Source of the DNA: Akkermansia sp.
Lineage (GTDB): Bacteria > Verrucomicrobiota > Verrucomicrobiia > Verrucomicrobiales > Akkermansiaceae
Assembly (NCBI GenBank): GCA_017409465.1
Contig: JAFQSQ010000013.1
Coordinates: 1-51,222 of the forward strand
Length of the DNA stretch: 51,222 nt
Reading direction: 5' to 3'
How positions within the stretch are numbered: the stretch's first letter is position 1; each line of letters opens with the position of its first letter. Below, one piece after another: positions 12,940 to 23,403 of this stretch. Under the pieces are notes generated by a model that saw only the letters and a list, made by a program, of their open reading frames with translations, did no database searches and was not told the DNA's origin. Made by a program: the position numbers and the translations under genes.

Positions 12940-13413
12940 ATGTTCCATATCGTCCTCTTCCACCCCGAAATTCCCCACAACACGGGAGCCGCCGGGCGCC
13001 TGGCCGTGGCCACCAACTCGCGGCTGCACCTCATCAAGCCGCTGGGCTTCAGTCTCGATGAAAAGCACGTGCGCCGCACGGGGCTGGACTACTGGCCCCA
13101 CGTCGACCTCCACCTCTGGGACAGCCTGGATGAACTGGAAGCAGCTGCTGCCCCCAATGCCCGCTTCTGGTACCTCTCTACCAAAGCTACCCACGGCATC
13201 TGGGATCCCTCCATCCCCCTGCAAGACGGCGATTACCTCGTCTTCGGCCCTGAATCCAAGGGCTTGCCGGAGCGCTGGATTGCAGCCCACCCTGACACGG
13301 CACTGCGTATCCCCATGCCCGGCGACCATGCCCGCTCGCTCAACCTCTCCACGGCCGTGGCCATCATGCTCTACGAGGGACTGCGCCGCACACTGCCCCC
13401 GAATCAATTATGA
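12940..13413 (+). CDS. trmL: tRNA (cytidine/uridine-34 2'-O)-methyltransferase TrmL
   Basis: 157 aa, the usual length of this small SPOUT enzyme, which methylates the wobble ribose of tRNA-Leu using S-adenosylmethionine. The N-terminus IVLFHPEIPHNTGAAGRLA, the central LVFGPESKGLP and the C-terminal knot IPMP...ARSLNLSTAVAI are diagnostic. It starts 6 bases after the sugar transferase and its stop overlaps the next start (ATGA). Confidence 0.93.
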   Translation: MFHIVLFHPEIPHNTGAAGRLAVATNSRLHLIKPLGFSLDEKHVRRTGLDYWPHVDLHLWDSLDELEAAAAPNARFWYLSTKATHGIWDPSIPLQDGDYLVFGPESKGLPERWIAAHPDTALRIPMPGDHARSLNLSTAVAIMLYEGLRRTLPPNQL

Positions 13414-13976
13414 AAAATATCGTCTACTTTGACCTGGAAACCCGCCGCTCTGCCGCCCAGGTAGGCGGATGGCACGAGACTGCCAAGATGGGCATGTCCG
13501 TCGGTGTCACTTTCTCTACCCGCGATAACGCCTACCACATCTATACCGAAGATCAGGCCGAAGCCCTCATCGAGGAACTGCGGCAGGCTGACCTCGTGGT
13601 GGGGTACAACCACATCGGCTTTGACTACGGGGTACTGCAGGCATTCACCTTCTGGACCGTGGCAGATGTCACCCACAACCTGGACATCTGCACCTACCTC
13701 ACAGCCAAGCTGGGGCATCGTCTCAAGCTGGATTCCGTGGCCAAGGTGACACTGGGCGGCAACTCCAAAACAGCCGAAGGCACCGATGCCCTCAAATGGT
13801 GGGCCGAGTACGAACAGGGAGGCGACCCGCAGAAGATGCTCGATATCGCCCGATACTGCTGCTACGATGTCAAAGTCACCATGGAGGTGTACAAGTTCGG
13901 CGCGCAGAACGGCTACGTGCTCTACGAGAACAAAAAAGGTGAGACGGAGCGCATCGACGTCGATTGGGAACTCTGA
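13410..13976 (+). CDS. Predicted DEDDy 3'-5' exonuclease (RNase H-like fold)
   Basis: 188 aa. The acidic signature of DEDDy exonucleases is visible: Asp8 and Glu10 in YFDLET, Asp72 in GYNHIGFDY, and Tyr149...Asp153 in RYCCYDV. The size and motif spacing resemble the stand-alone YprB/ribonuclease H-like exonuclease group found next to helicases, but no helicase is nearby. The substrate (RNA or DNA) is unknown. It overlaps trmL by 4 bases, implying coupled translation. No terminator follows; a repeat-rich non-coding stretch does. Confidence 0.75.
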   Translation: MKNIVYFDLETRRSAAQVGGWHETAKMGMSVGVTFSTRDNAYHIYTEDQAEALIEELRQADLVVGYNHIGFDYGVLQAFTFWTVADVTHNLDICTYLTAKLGHRLKLDSVAKVTLGGNSKTAEGTDALKWWAEYEQGGDPQKMLDIARYCCYDVKVTMEVYKFGAQNGYVLYENKKGETERIDVDWEL

Positions 13977-13980
13977 AGGG

Positions 13981-14290
13981 CGATTGACAAATTACGAATT
14001 CAACTTTTCGATTTATCGGGGGCAATCGTCAAGCCTGACAGCTTCCCATTTGACGAACCGAGGAGGCACATGTGTCCCAAAGATTTGGCATAAACATCCA
14101 TTATACACTAAAAATCGAAACGTTTTGTCAAACATCCCCCGGTGGGGTATCATGCAGCCCATTCATTGGCAGAAGTTCCTGTTTGTTTTTAATACCGACG
14201 TAAGTCGCTTACTTTTAATTCGTCAATCGTCAATCGTCATTCGTAAATCAACGTGCCCCCAATCGTTGGGACACGTATGCTGAGGAGGGG
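13981..14290. repeat. Degenerate inverted-repeat region in a 367-base gap
   Basis: CGATTGACAAATTACGAATT at 13981 is mirrored by AATTCGTCAATCGTCAATCGTC near 14219-14240. The same words form the ends of the inverted-repeat elements elsewhere. Inside, GCACATGTGTCCCAAAGATT (about 14068) is an imperfect reverse complement of the CAATCGTTGGGACACGTATGC region (about 14260). No gene is supported. Confidence 0.5.
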
Positions 14291-14308
14291 GCATACGAAA
14301 GTCTGTAC

Positions 14309-14337
14309 TTGCCAAGGCGCGGTCGGCATGGTAGAGT
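14309..14337 (+). promoter_or_regulatory. Promoter of lpxB, leaderless geometry
   Basis: TTGCCA (14309-14314), 17-base spacer, TAGAGT (14332-14337), then exactly 6 bases before the lpxB ATG. A start site at the usual +7 would be the A of the ATG. No Shine-Dalgarno is present. Confidence 0.65.
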
Positions 14338-14343
14338 GGTAGC

Positions 14344-15459
14344 ATGAAATTATTCATGGTAGCAGGTGAGAAGAGCGGGGACAAACAGGGCGCCCTGCTG
14401 ATACGCGAACTGCAGGCTCGGCGCTCAGATTTGGAGATTGTAGGGCTGGGCGGTGCCCAGATGCACGCGCTTGCTCCCGGCATCGAGGACTGGGCCGATC
14501 AGGCGGGCGTCATCGGCCTGGTTGAGGTACTGAAGCACATCCGCTACTTTGCCCGCTATCTCAACGAGATGACTTCCCGCATCGCTGCCGAGCAACCGGA
14601 CGGTCTTATTCTCATCGACTACCCCGGGTTCAACCAGCGACTGGCTGAGAGAGTACGCAAGGTTTCCCCCGGGACAAAGATTGCCTGGTTCATCGCCCCC
14701 ATGGTCTGGGCCTGGAAAAAAGGACGTATCCCGAAGCTCGCCAAGGTGCTGGATTTGATGATGTGTACCTTTCCGTTCGAGAAACCGCTTTTTGAGAAAG
14801 CCGGACTGCGCACCGAGTTTGTGGGGCATCCGCTGGTGGATGATATTCTGGCCACGCGCCGAACAGATATCCGCGAGAAAGGACTCATCGGCCTGTTCCC
14901 CGGCAGTCGTAATCGCGAGGTAGAGAGCAACTTCCCCGTCTTCATGGAGGTGGTGAAAGAGCTGCGCACCCGCCACCCGGAGTGGCGCTTTGAGACCTCT
15001 GCCAGCAACCCGATTCTGGCCGAAAAGATGCGTCAGATGGCTCGCGAGGCCAATATGCCCGAGGAGCTCATCAACATCGCCCCCGGCAGCTACCACGGGC
15101 TCATGGATCGCGCCGAAGCCGCGCTCGTCACCTCCGGCACCGCCACGCTGGAAGCCGCTCTGCACGAGCTGCCGTTTGCCCTGGTATACAAAGTAGCGGC
15201 CTTCACCTACTGGGTAGGCCGCATCATCCTGACCATCAAATACATCGGCATGGTCAACATCCTGGTCGACCGCCCTGTCACCCGCGAGCTGATTCAACAC
15301 GACTTCAATGTTGAGAACTGCATCTCTGAGCTCGAACGTCTCACCACACCCGGCCCCCGCGAAGAGGTGCTCGCCAATATGCGCGATTCCATGTCGCGCC
15401 TTGGCCACGGTGGCGCGGCTGCCAAGGCAGCTGAAGCTGTACTGAGCCTTTTCGCCTGA
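14344..15459 (+). CDS. lpxB: Lipid-A-disaccharide synthase
   Basis: 371 aa (family about 380). GT19 enzyme that joins UDP-2,3-diacylglucosamine and lipid X to form the lipid A disaccharide at the inner membrane. It shows GEKSGD (GExSGD, residues 8-13), IDYPGFN, the IAPMVWAWKKGR segment (usually SPQVWAW), FVGHPLVDD, LFPGSRNREV and SGTATLEAAL. Its presence implies an outer membrane with lipid A. The gene stands alone, with its own promoter and a downstream hairpin. Confidence 0.95.
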   Translation: MKLFMVAGEKSGDKQGALLIRELQARRSDLEIVGLGGAQMHALAPGIEDWADQAGVIGLVEVLKHIRYFARYLNEMTSRIAAEQPDGLILIDYPGFNQRLAERVRKVSPGTKIAWFIAPMVWAWKKGRIPKLAKVLDLMMCTFPFEKPLFEKAGLRTEFVGHPLVDDILATRRTDIREKGLIGLFPGSRNREVESNFPVFMEVVKELRTRHPEWRFETSASNPILAEKMRQMAREANMPEELINIAPGSYHGLMDRAEAALVTSGTATLEAALHELPFALVYKVAAFTYWVGRIILTIKYIGMVNILVDRPVTRELIQHDFNVENCISELERLTTPGPREEVLANMRDSMSRLGHGGAAAKAAEAVLSLFA

Positions 15460-15499
15460 TGTTGTGACTGACGAGTGTCCCGACCGGACTCGCCGACCC

Positions 15500-15527
15500 A
15501 AAAAGCCCCCGCTCTGAGGCGGGGGGC
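15500..15527. terminator. GC-rich hairpin after lpxB
   Basis: GCCCCCGC (15505-15512) pairs with GCGGGGGGC (15519-15527). The A5 before it gives a clean T-tract on the minus strand, while on the plus strand no U-run follows. It may still end lpxB transcription; as a canonical terminator it faces the other way, towards lpxB. Confidence 0.55.
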
Positions 15528-15587
15528 GCACTGTTATTGGTCTGGCGATAGAAAATAGCGCCTGATTCGCGAACAGAGCGCGATAAA

Positions 15588-16123
15588 GATGGGAAGTTGT
15601 AGGGAAGTACGATTGACGAATGACCCGTCTCCGCCAAAGGCTTCGCCGTGGCAGGCGACTTACGAATTCAACGTTCGCTGCGCTACGCGCAGATGGTTTC
15701 AACTAACGCTAAGCGTCCTTCATCGTTCATCATACGAGCAGAGCGAGCGGAATGTTGAGCCCGTATGGGCGACATAATCGTAGCGAGGCCCGTCAGGGCC
15801 TCGTAGAAGACAAAGAGAATGCTGAGCCCGCGAAAGCGGGCGGCATAAAGCGATGTCCTATATGGAGACAACGCTTTATGCCGCCCTATCGCCTGCGCTC
15901 AGGGCTCCTTAATTTTTTGCGCATAAGGGGCTCCGCCGCTACGCGTCTCCGCCCCTTCGCTACGATTATACCGCCCATACGGGCTCAACATTCCGCTCGC
16001 TCTGCTCGCATGATGAACGATGAAGGACGCTTAGCGTTAGTTGAAACCATCTGCGCGCAGCGCAGCGAACTTTTCATTCGTACTTCGTCATTCGTCAATC
16101 GTACTTCCCTACAACTTCCCATC
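15588..16123. repeat. Long inverted-repeat element, copy 2 (complete, 536 bp)
   Basis: The ends GATGGGAAGTTGTAGGGAAG and its reverse complement ending CTACAACTTCCCATC bound the element. Both arms carry, in opposite orientation, GCGCAGATGGTTTCAACTAA, CGCTAAGCGTCCTTCATCG and GAGCGAGCGGAATGTTGAGC. The centre is a further dyad (GGCGGCATAAAGCG / CGCTTTATGCCGCC). A 45-base unrelated stretch interrupts the left arm near 15625-15670. No transposase or other ORF is credible inside. It occupies most of the lpxB to 16394 gap; the remaining 16124-16393 shows only an ATTGCCGGAGCAAT mini-hairpin and nothing else recognisable. Confidence 0.85.
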
Positions 16124-16393
16124 GCCCGATCAATCTTTCATTGCCGGAGCAATAAACACGGTGTCCGAGGAATCGGAGAATACAGTAAGCCTGACCAGGT
16201 CGATAGCGATTGATGCGGGCAATAAATCGGCTTAACTCACGTCTTTTCGTGTTCCGGGGTATTTGATAAGCGGAAACATTTTTCCTTGCCCCTCTGCGGA
16301 TGATTTTGTAACATGGGCACAGCGCACGGGCGCTCCCCGCAAACCGGGTGTGAACCCGCTGAATGCCGGATGAACAAGTAAACAAGGACATAG

Positions 16394-16519
16394 ATGATGC
16401 AGATCCCCATTAATTCCCCCGGAAATGCTGAGGTCTCTGGCGGATGCCGAATGTTCACTTGTGATATATTGAGCATCCGGAAAAAGGATAACAAATACAG
16501 CTACCATGTGTTCCGATGA
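16394..16519 (+). CDS. Possible 41-aa leader ORF coupled to the WG-like gene
   Basis: The ORF starts directly after an in-frame TAG, is preceded by AAGGA five bases before the ATG (rare in this window), and ends in an ATGA overlap with the next gene's start. The product (MMQIPINSPGNAEVSGG...) has no recognised domain. It could be a translational-coupling leader, or an N-terminal piece of the next gene split by a frameshift. Confidence 0.4.
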   Translation: MMQIPINSPGNAEVSGGCRMFTCDILSIRKKDNKYSYHVFR

Positions 16520-17721
16520 ACAGGAGACAAACACTGATAGATACTGAGGGGCGGGAATGGCTGCATGCGATGAGGTTTAACCGCGTGCATCCGTCTGCTC
16601 ACGGATGGGTTATTGTGGCACATGACAATTGCGAGCGAGCCAAGGACTTGGTTCATTTATCAGATACATCTGCGGTTATCCACTTAGGCGATGACAGTCT
16701 GCCGGAGTGGACTGTCAGAAGAGTACTTTCTCCGGATTTGTGCGTAGCCATGCCAAACCAAAGAGAAAATATCAGTGAGGTTTGGTCCATATCGGAAAAC
16801 AGGTTGCTTATTCCGGCAGTAAGATGGGTAATCAAGTATGATGAGCAGAGCCGCCTCATCAGCCTGATAACAAGAGATAATCATTTGCAGCTCAGGAGCC
16901 TTGATAATGAAATAGCGGAGGATTTCGGCATTCTTCCGGAGTTGGGTTCAAACAGTATATTTGTCCTGCCGGAAGGTGTTCTTGTTTCCGATAATGACGC
17001 AGAGTTGATGGTTGCCAAAGATGTTTATGGGAAAGGCGTCTACAAATCCCTGAACGTCATGACCGGGAAAGAATACGGTGAACCCTATCTGGCCATCGGC
17101 CCGGTATATGAGGGAATACGCTATATGGTGCGCCCTGACGGAACGGAGTGTTTTGTCGATGACCACAACGAGTTTCTGTTTAACCTGCTGCCGTGTGAAC
17201 CAAGAGACCTCAGATTTTTGGCATCGGTGAGTCGAAAGCCGACGTGGTGCAGCAATTTGAAGTATTTTTGCTGTAACGGTAAAATTCTGGCTGATTACCG
17301 GCGGTCAAATGGGAAAATTCAGAGTTACCTGATGGATAGAGAAGGCCATGTGCTGTTGCCCCCGGGTAAATGTCCGGCAACGATGTACTGCCTGGGGGAG
17401 AACCGCTATGCGGTTCGTAAGAGAAACAGCATAGCCATAGCCAATGAACGGGGTGAGTTGATGTCGGATTTCATCTATACGACTCCGACCACATTCGGAA
17501 TGGACAGAGATGATACTTTTGGTATCGGGTTCTTTTCAGACAACAGGTGTGCTTTGACGGTTAAACGAAAATCCGGATATTATACCGGCTGTATTGATGT
17601 TGACGGCAACGAAGTCATACCGTTTGAATTTGCTGATATCCGGCATTTCACGCATGGTTACGCTTATGCGGAACCCCACATGCGAGGCGTGGATTTTTGG
17701 GGCGGGCATCGGGAGGGCTGA
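16516..17721 (+). CDS. WG-repeat-like protein of unknown function
   Basis: 401 aa, no signal peptide or membrane helix. The C-terminal part contains a WG/KWG-type beta repeat (YTGCIDVDGNEVIPFEFADI), and weaker strand-turn units occur earlier (SYLMDREGHVLLP, KSLNVMTGKEYGEP), suggesting a propeller-like or solenoid beta protein. Its base composition is visibly more A/T-rich than the genes around it, and it lies next to a repeat element, both consistent with acquisition. An extended -10 (TGATATATT near 16466) may drive it. No enzymatic motif is seen. Confidence 0.6.
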   Translation: MNRRQTLIDTEGREWLHAMRFNRVHPSAHGWVIVAHDNCERAKDLVHLSDTSAVIHLGDDSLPEWTVRRVLSPDLCVAMPNQRENISEVWSISENRLLIPAVRWVIKYDEQSRLISLITRDNHLQLRSLDNEIAEDFGILPELGSNSIFVLPEGVLVSDNDAELMVAKDVYGKGVYKSLNVMTGKEYGEPYLAIGPVYEGIRYMVRPDGTECFVDDHNEFLFNLLPCEPRDLRFLASVSRKPTWCSNLKYFCCNGKILADYRRSNGKIQSYLMDREGHVLLPPGKCPATMYCLGENRYAVRKRNSIAIANERGELMSDFIYTTPTTFGMDRDDTFGIGFFSDNRCALTVKRKSGYYTGCIDVDGNEVIPFEFADIRHFTHGYAYAEPHMRGVDFWGGHREG

Positions 17722-17723
17722 CG

Positions 17724-18320
17724 CTACTTCCGCACCTGCAGGTAGATAATCTGCTGCGCGTAACGGGGGTCGGAGCTGTCGGCCTTGATGACCAGACGGT
17801 TCAGGACGGGCTTTGCTGTGCTGAGGGGGGTGACGGTGATGCGGTACTCGCGGCCTTTGGTGACGGTCTGCGGGCGGTAGTCGAACGCCTCCCCATTGAG
17901 CCCGGCATCGTTGATACCTTTGACGGGGGAGCCTTTGGGCAGGGTAATAGTGAGTACTTTCGGGGCAGAGGTGCTGCCGACTTTCCATTGCAGACTGCGG
18001 GTAGAGAGGACGATGGCGGGCGGGACATCGAACTGCATGGTCAGGCGAGTGGTCTTGCCATCGGATGTGGTGGCATCGATGGTTTTACTCACCTTACCCT
18101 CGAATTGGGAGGTGTCAACAGTGGCTATAAGACGGGTGCCGTCGTTCTTCAGGTCAGTGCAGTCACAGTGGGCTTTGGCTTTGGTGACGGCGGAGCCGTC
18201 TGTGGTGAAGACTACGGTGGCTTCCTGCTGGCCGTAGTTCAGCTTCACCTGCTGCGTGGGCTGTGGGAAGCCGGCCAGTGCAGGAGAAACCAGCAGGAGG
18301 GGGAAAATCAGGTGTTTCAT
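17724..18320 (-). CDS. Secreted DUF1573-like protein
   Basis: 198 aa from ATG 18320, chosen because it gives a signal peptide (MKHLIFPLLLVSPALAG) and overlaps the lspA stop by 4 bases (ATGA). The region with CDCT followed by KTIDATTSDGKTTRLTM resembles DUF1573, a periplasmic immunoglobulin-like domain with a Cys-x-Cys-Thr motif that is common in Verrucomicrobiota and Bacteroidota. A second beta domain follows (residues about 100-198). Function unknown; translation is probably coupled to lspA. Confidence 0.7.
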   Translation of the reverse strand: MKHLIFPLLLVSPALAGFPQPTQQVKLNYGQQEATVVFTTDGSAVTKAKAHCDCTDLKNDGTRLIATVDTSQFEGKVSKTIDATTSDGKTTRLTMQFDVPPAIVLSTRSLQWKVGSTSAPKVLTITLPKGSPVKGINDAGLNGEAFDYRPQTVTKGREYRITVTPLSTAKPVLNRLVIKADSSDPRYAQQIIYLQVRK

Positions 18321-18937
18321 GCGGTTTGTTCGCTCTCTTTCTTTTCCTTGAGCTCCGGGGTGATGAAGGAGGCGATGATGAAGAGCCCCGCAGCGATGCA
18401 TACGCAGGAGTCTGCCACGTTGAAGGAGGGCCAGTGGTAGCCCATGGGCCAGTTGGCCGTGGTAATCCAGGGGAAGGAGAAGTCCAGGAAGTCCACGACG
18501 TAGCCGTTCATGAGGTTGGCAAAGAAGCCCAGCTCACCTGCTTCCGGACGGAAAAATCCCTGAAGCAGACGGTCGGTCATGTTGCCGATGATACCGGTGA
18601 TGATGAGTGCCCATGCCATCTTCAGCAGACGGGTACAGAAGAACCCCTTGCGGAAGAGACGGTAGAGCCACACCAGCGCCGCAATCTGAATGCCCAGGAA
18701 GAGGAAGGGAGCCCACACGGTGCCGTTGCCTGCGCCGAAAGCCACGCCGGTATTATGCACGCGCACGAGATTGAAGTGCATGATGCCGTTGTCGCTGAGC
18801 ACTTTGATATAGTCCGGTGAGAACTGGCGCAGCCAGTCGTAGCTGAAGTTGAGCACGATAGCCCACTTGCTCACCTGATCCAGCGCATACAGCCCCACGA
18901 TGAGGAGGATGAGATACAGCGGAATACGTTCTTTCAT
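18317..18937 (-). CDS. lspA: Lipoprotein signal peptidase (signal peptidase II)
   Basis: 206 aa from ATG 18937; an in-frame ATG at 18946 is equally possible. This membrane aspartyl protease cleaves prolipoprotein signal peptides after lipidation. The catalytic aspartates are seen in GNMTDR and FNVADSC, with DQVSKW in the first membrane region and HNTGVAFG. Four membrane segments are visible. It is somewhat longer than the usual ~160-170 aa because of an extended segment between the third and fourth helices. It lies behind ileS, the common bacterial arrangement. Confidence 0.94.
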   Translation of the reverse strand: MKERIPLYLILLIVGLYALDQVSKWAIVLNFSYDWLRQFSPDYIKVLSDNGIMHFNLVRVHNTGVAFGAGNGTVWAPFLFLGIQIAALVWLYRLFRKGFFCTRLLKMAWALIITGIIGNMTDRLLQGFFRPEAGELGFFANLMNGYVVDFLDFSFPWITTANWPMGYHWPSFNVADSCVCIAAGLFIIASFITPELKEKKESEQTA

Positions 18938-18962
18938 GGATATCATCGGGTTGTGAGTGAAA

Positions 18963-18990
18963 CGCCGCCCGGCTTTGCAACCGGGCGGCG
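18963..18990 (-). terminator. Hairpin between ileS and lspA
   Basis: CGCCGCCCGG (18963-18972) pairs with CCGGGCGGCG (18981-18990). On the minus strand only TTTCAC follows, so it is likely a partial terminator or processing hairpin within the ileS-lspA operon. Confidence 0.5.
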
Positions 18991-19005
18991 GGGGAAGTTT
19001 CCGGA

Positions 19006-21714
<2,709 letters not shown>

Positions 21715-21723
21715 ACGCGCGAC

Positions 21724-21752
21724 AATATACGCCCCCTGCGGGTAAAAGTCAA
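21724..21752 (-). promoter_or_regulatory. Promoter of ileS
   Basis: On the minus strand TTGACT (21747-21752), 17-base spacer, TATATT (21724-21729). The ileS ATG is 9 bases downstream, so the leader is about 3 nt. No room exists for a T-box or other leader regulation. Confidence 0.75.
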
Positions 21753-21859
21753 TCCCATAATCCTGCTGCACTCATTTATCCCGTGCGATTGACGGCATTG
21801 TTGAAATTTCGCTCGTGGAGTTTGTCCTCCGGTCAGCATTATATACCGATGGTGTTATT

Positions 21860-22309
21860 TCAACGCAGGAATTTCTTCAGGAGTTGCTGCAGTAGATGAG
21901 TCAAAACGGCAAGCACGCAGGCTCCGATATAGATACCGATGCACCACGGAAGTCCCGCAAGGGCGAGGATATCACCGTCGTCGCAGGCTCCGGGGGAGTC
22001 CGTCGCTAGCCACCCTAGCAGGAAAATCCAGGCGCAGAGCACTGCGGCAATCGGGGTGGGAATGTCTCTTCCCCATGTTCTTCCGTTGTTATCCGCTTGG
22101 CCGAAAGGTGACGCGAAGAGCAGCGGCACCATGCTCAGCGGAATGCACCAGAGGAAAAATCCCATCAGTCTTATGCCGATGCCGCATGTGGTATAGGAAC
22201 CAATGAACCACCAGTTCCAAATGCAGACCATCATCCACAGTACTGCTGTCAGTATGCTGGCAAGGCGCACGGTGAGAAAAAATCGGGACATCTGCTGCGA
22301 TTTCGACAT
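21860..22309 (-). CDS. Small membrane protein of unknown function
   Basis: 149 aa from ATG 22309; the longer frame would run into the tRNA-Asn terminator and gene. Four hydrophobic segments are evident: near LTVRLASILTAVLWMMVCIW, MGFFLWCIPLSMVPLLF, PIAAVLCAWIFLLGWLA, and GIYIGACVLAVLTHLL. A short Cys/Asp loop (GACDDGDILALAG) lies before the last. No family is recognised. Its neighbours (tRNA-Asn upstream, ileS downstream) give no clue. Confidence 0.65.
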   Translation of the reverse strand: MSKSQQMSRFFLTVRLASILTAVLWMMVCIWNWWFIGSYTTCGIGIRLMGFFLWCIPLSMVPLLFASPFGQADNNGRTWGRDIPTPIAAVLCAWIFLLGWLATDSPGACDDGDILALAGLPWCIGIYIGACVLAVLTHLLQQLLKKFLR

Positions 22310-22337
22310 GGTCAGGTAGAGCTGAATATAAGCAGGC

Positions 22338-22370
22338 AAAAAGCCCATCACACTGTTGTGCGATGGGCTT
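22338..22370 (-). terminator. Terminator of tRNA-Asn
   Basis: AAGCCCATC (22341-22349) pairs with GATGGGCTT (22362-22370), with an inner CAC/GTG extension. A T-tract follows on the minus strand, 6 bases after the tRNA 3' end. Confidence 0.85.
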
Positions 22371-22375
22371 TCACG

Positions 22376-22447
22376 CTCCGGCGGTTGGGATCGAACCAAC
22401 GACCTAGTGATTAACAGTCACCCGCTCTCCCGCTGAGCTACGCCGGA
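22376..22447 (-). tRNA. tRNA-Asn (GTT)
   Basis: The minus strand begins TCCGGCGTAGCTCAGCGGGA and folds into a full cloverleaf: acceptor TCCGGCG/CGCCGGA, D-arm GCTC/GAGC, anticodon loop CTGTTAA giving GTT, T-arm GTTGG-TTCGATC-CCAAC. It is 72 nt with discriminator G and no encoded CCA. Confidence 0.97.
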
Positions 22448-22480
22448 TTTCGCTCTCCCCGTCTGGCGGGGTGCGGCGGG

Positions 22481-22509
22481 ATATTACCCCTTTTTGGGAA
22501 CGTTTGCAA
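22481..22509 (-). promoter_or_regulatory. Promoter of tRNA-Asn
   Basis: TTGCAA (22504-22509), 17-base spacer, TAATAT (22481-22486) on the minus strand. The predicted start is about 27 bases upstream of the mature tRNA end. Confidence 0.75.
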
Positions 22510-22549
22510 GCTTTTTTTGATAAAAAAATCAAAAAAGTGGGAATTTAGG

Positions 22550-22578
22550 TTGCAAACAGGCGTAGATAAGGGTAAAAG
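22550..22578 (+). promoter_or_regulatory. Promoter of the M50 protease gene, leaderless geometry
   Basis: TTGCAA (22550-22555), 17-base spacer, TAAAAG (22573-22578), then exactly 6 bases before the ATG. The -10 ends in G rather than T, so it is the weakest of the leaderless set. Confidence 0.5.
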
Positions 22579-22584
22579 ACGGTC

Positions 22585-23340
22585 ATGTACGAACAACATG
22601 CAGTACGAGGTGAAATCCGGTTTACCCTTTGGGGTGTCCCGGTAGCGATACACCCGATGTCGTGGGTGGTATTGGCGATAATCGGCGGCGGATTCGGCGT
22701 CAGCGACAAGGATTCGCTGGTGCAGGTGCTGTGTTTTGTGGTAGCCGGTATGCTGGGGCTGCTGGCGCATGAGTTTGGCCATGCTCTGACCGGTCGGATG
22801 CTGGGGGCGGGGCCTGCGTCCATCGTTATCGCCGGGCTCGGCGGGGTCACTCGCCATGCCGGGGTGCTCTCCTCGCGCCTGTATTATTTCATGACGGTGC
22901 TGGCGGGGCCGATGGCCTCGCTGCTGCTGGGGATTCTGGGCGGGTTGCTGCTGGGGCTGCAGATAGGTCATGTGGGAGCGGGGCTGCAGTTATCGCTGCT
23001 GCTGGCGCTGCCGGGGAGCGCGATACCGCCGGATACGCAGGCAGTGGTGATAGAGGCTGTCATGAGCGGTAGTCTTCCCCCGTTGATGTTCAGTCTGTAC
23101 GGGGTGCTGTTTCTGGTGTGTTTCTGGTGGAGTGTCTTCAACCTGCTGCCCATCATGCCGCTGGATGGCGGGCGGCTGCTCGCCACGCTGCTGGGCAATA
23201 TGCGGGTCGTCTGTATCATCGGTCTGGTCATCTGTGCACTGCTGGCTGTGTGGGCAGTGGTGTCCGGCAGCTGGTTCAATTTCATTCTCGTCGGGTATCT
23301 GGGCTGGCTCAACTGGCAGTTCATGCGCGCGCGCAGATGA
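22585..23340 (+). CDS. Membrane zinc metalloprotease, M50 (site-2 protease) family
   Basis: 251 aa. Zinc-binding HEFGH at 62-66 lies in a membrane helix, and the third ligand Asp194 is in the conserved LPIMPLDGGRL. Six or so hydrophobic segments are visible. The architecture is the minimal S2P core without PDZ or CBS domains, so it belongs with the SpoIVFB-like/rhomboid-associated M50 group rather than RseP. The substrate is unknown; anti-sigma factors or small membrane proteins are typical. It has its own promoter and stands alone between tRNA-Asn and aroC. Confidence 0.88.
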   Translation: MYEQHAVRGEIRFTLWGVPVAIHPMSWVVLAIIGGGFGVSDKDSLVQVLCFVVAGMLGLLAHEFGHALTGRMLGAGPASIVIAGLGGVTRHAGVLSSRLYYFMTVLAGPMASLLLGILGGLLLGLQIGHVGAGLQLSLLLALPGSAIPPDTQAVVIEAVMSGSLPPLMFSLYGVLFLVCFWWSVFNLLPIMPLDGGRLLATLLGNMRVVCIIGLVICALLAVWAVVSGSWFNFILVGYLGWLNWQFMRARR

Positions 23341-23360
23341 GATAGAGTCATACTCTGTTC

Positions 23361-23389
23361 TTGATTTTTGGGGGCTTATTCGCTATCAT
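23361..23389 (+). promoter_or_regulatory. Promoter of aroC
   Basis: TTGATT (23361-23366), 17-base spacer, TATCAT (23384-23389), ATG 14 bases later (leader about 8 nt). A second TATCAT at 23395-23400 is only 3 bases from the ATG. Confidence 0.55.
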
Positions 23390-23403
23390 CGCGGTATCAT
23401 ACT

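Noticed and set aside
11554..13407. 617-aa minus-strand ORF across the sugar transferase and trmL genes
   Set aside because: The plus-strand genes in this interval have clear family motifs, a promoter and overlapping operon structure. The antisense product has none.
15425..16235. Short ORFs reading MKPSARSAANF and similar
   Set aside because: They fall inside the arms of the inverted-repeat element, appear in both orientations, and have no start signals or conserved domain.
21715..21859. T-box riboswitch upstream of ileS
   Set aside because: A strong promoter leaves only about 3 nt of leader and no T-box or antiterminator sequence is present.
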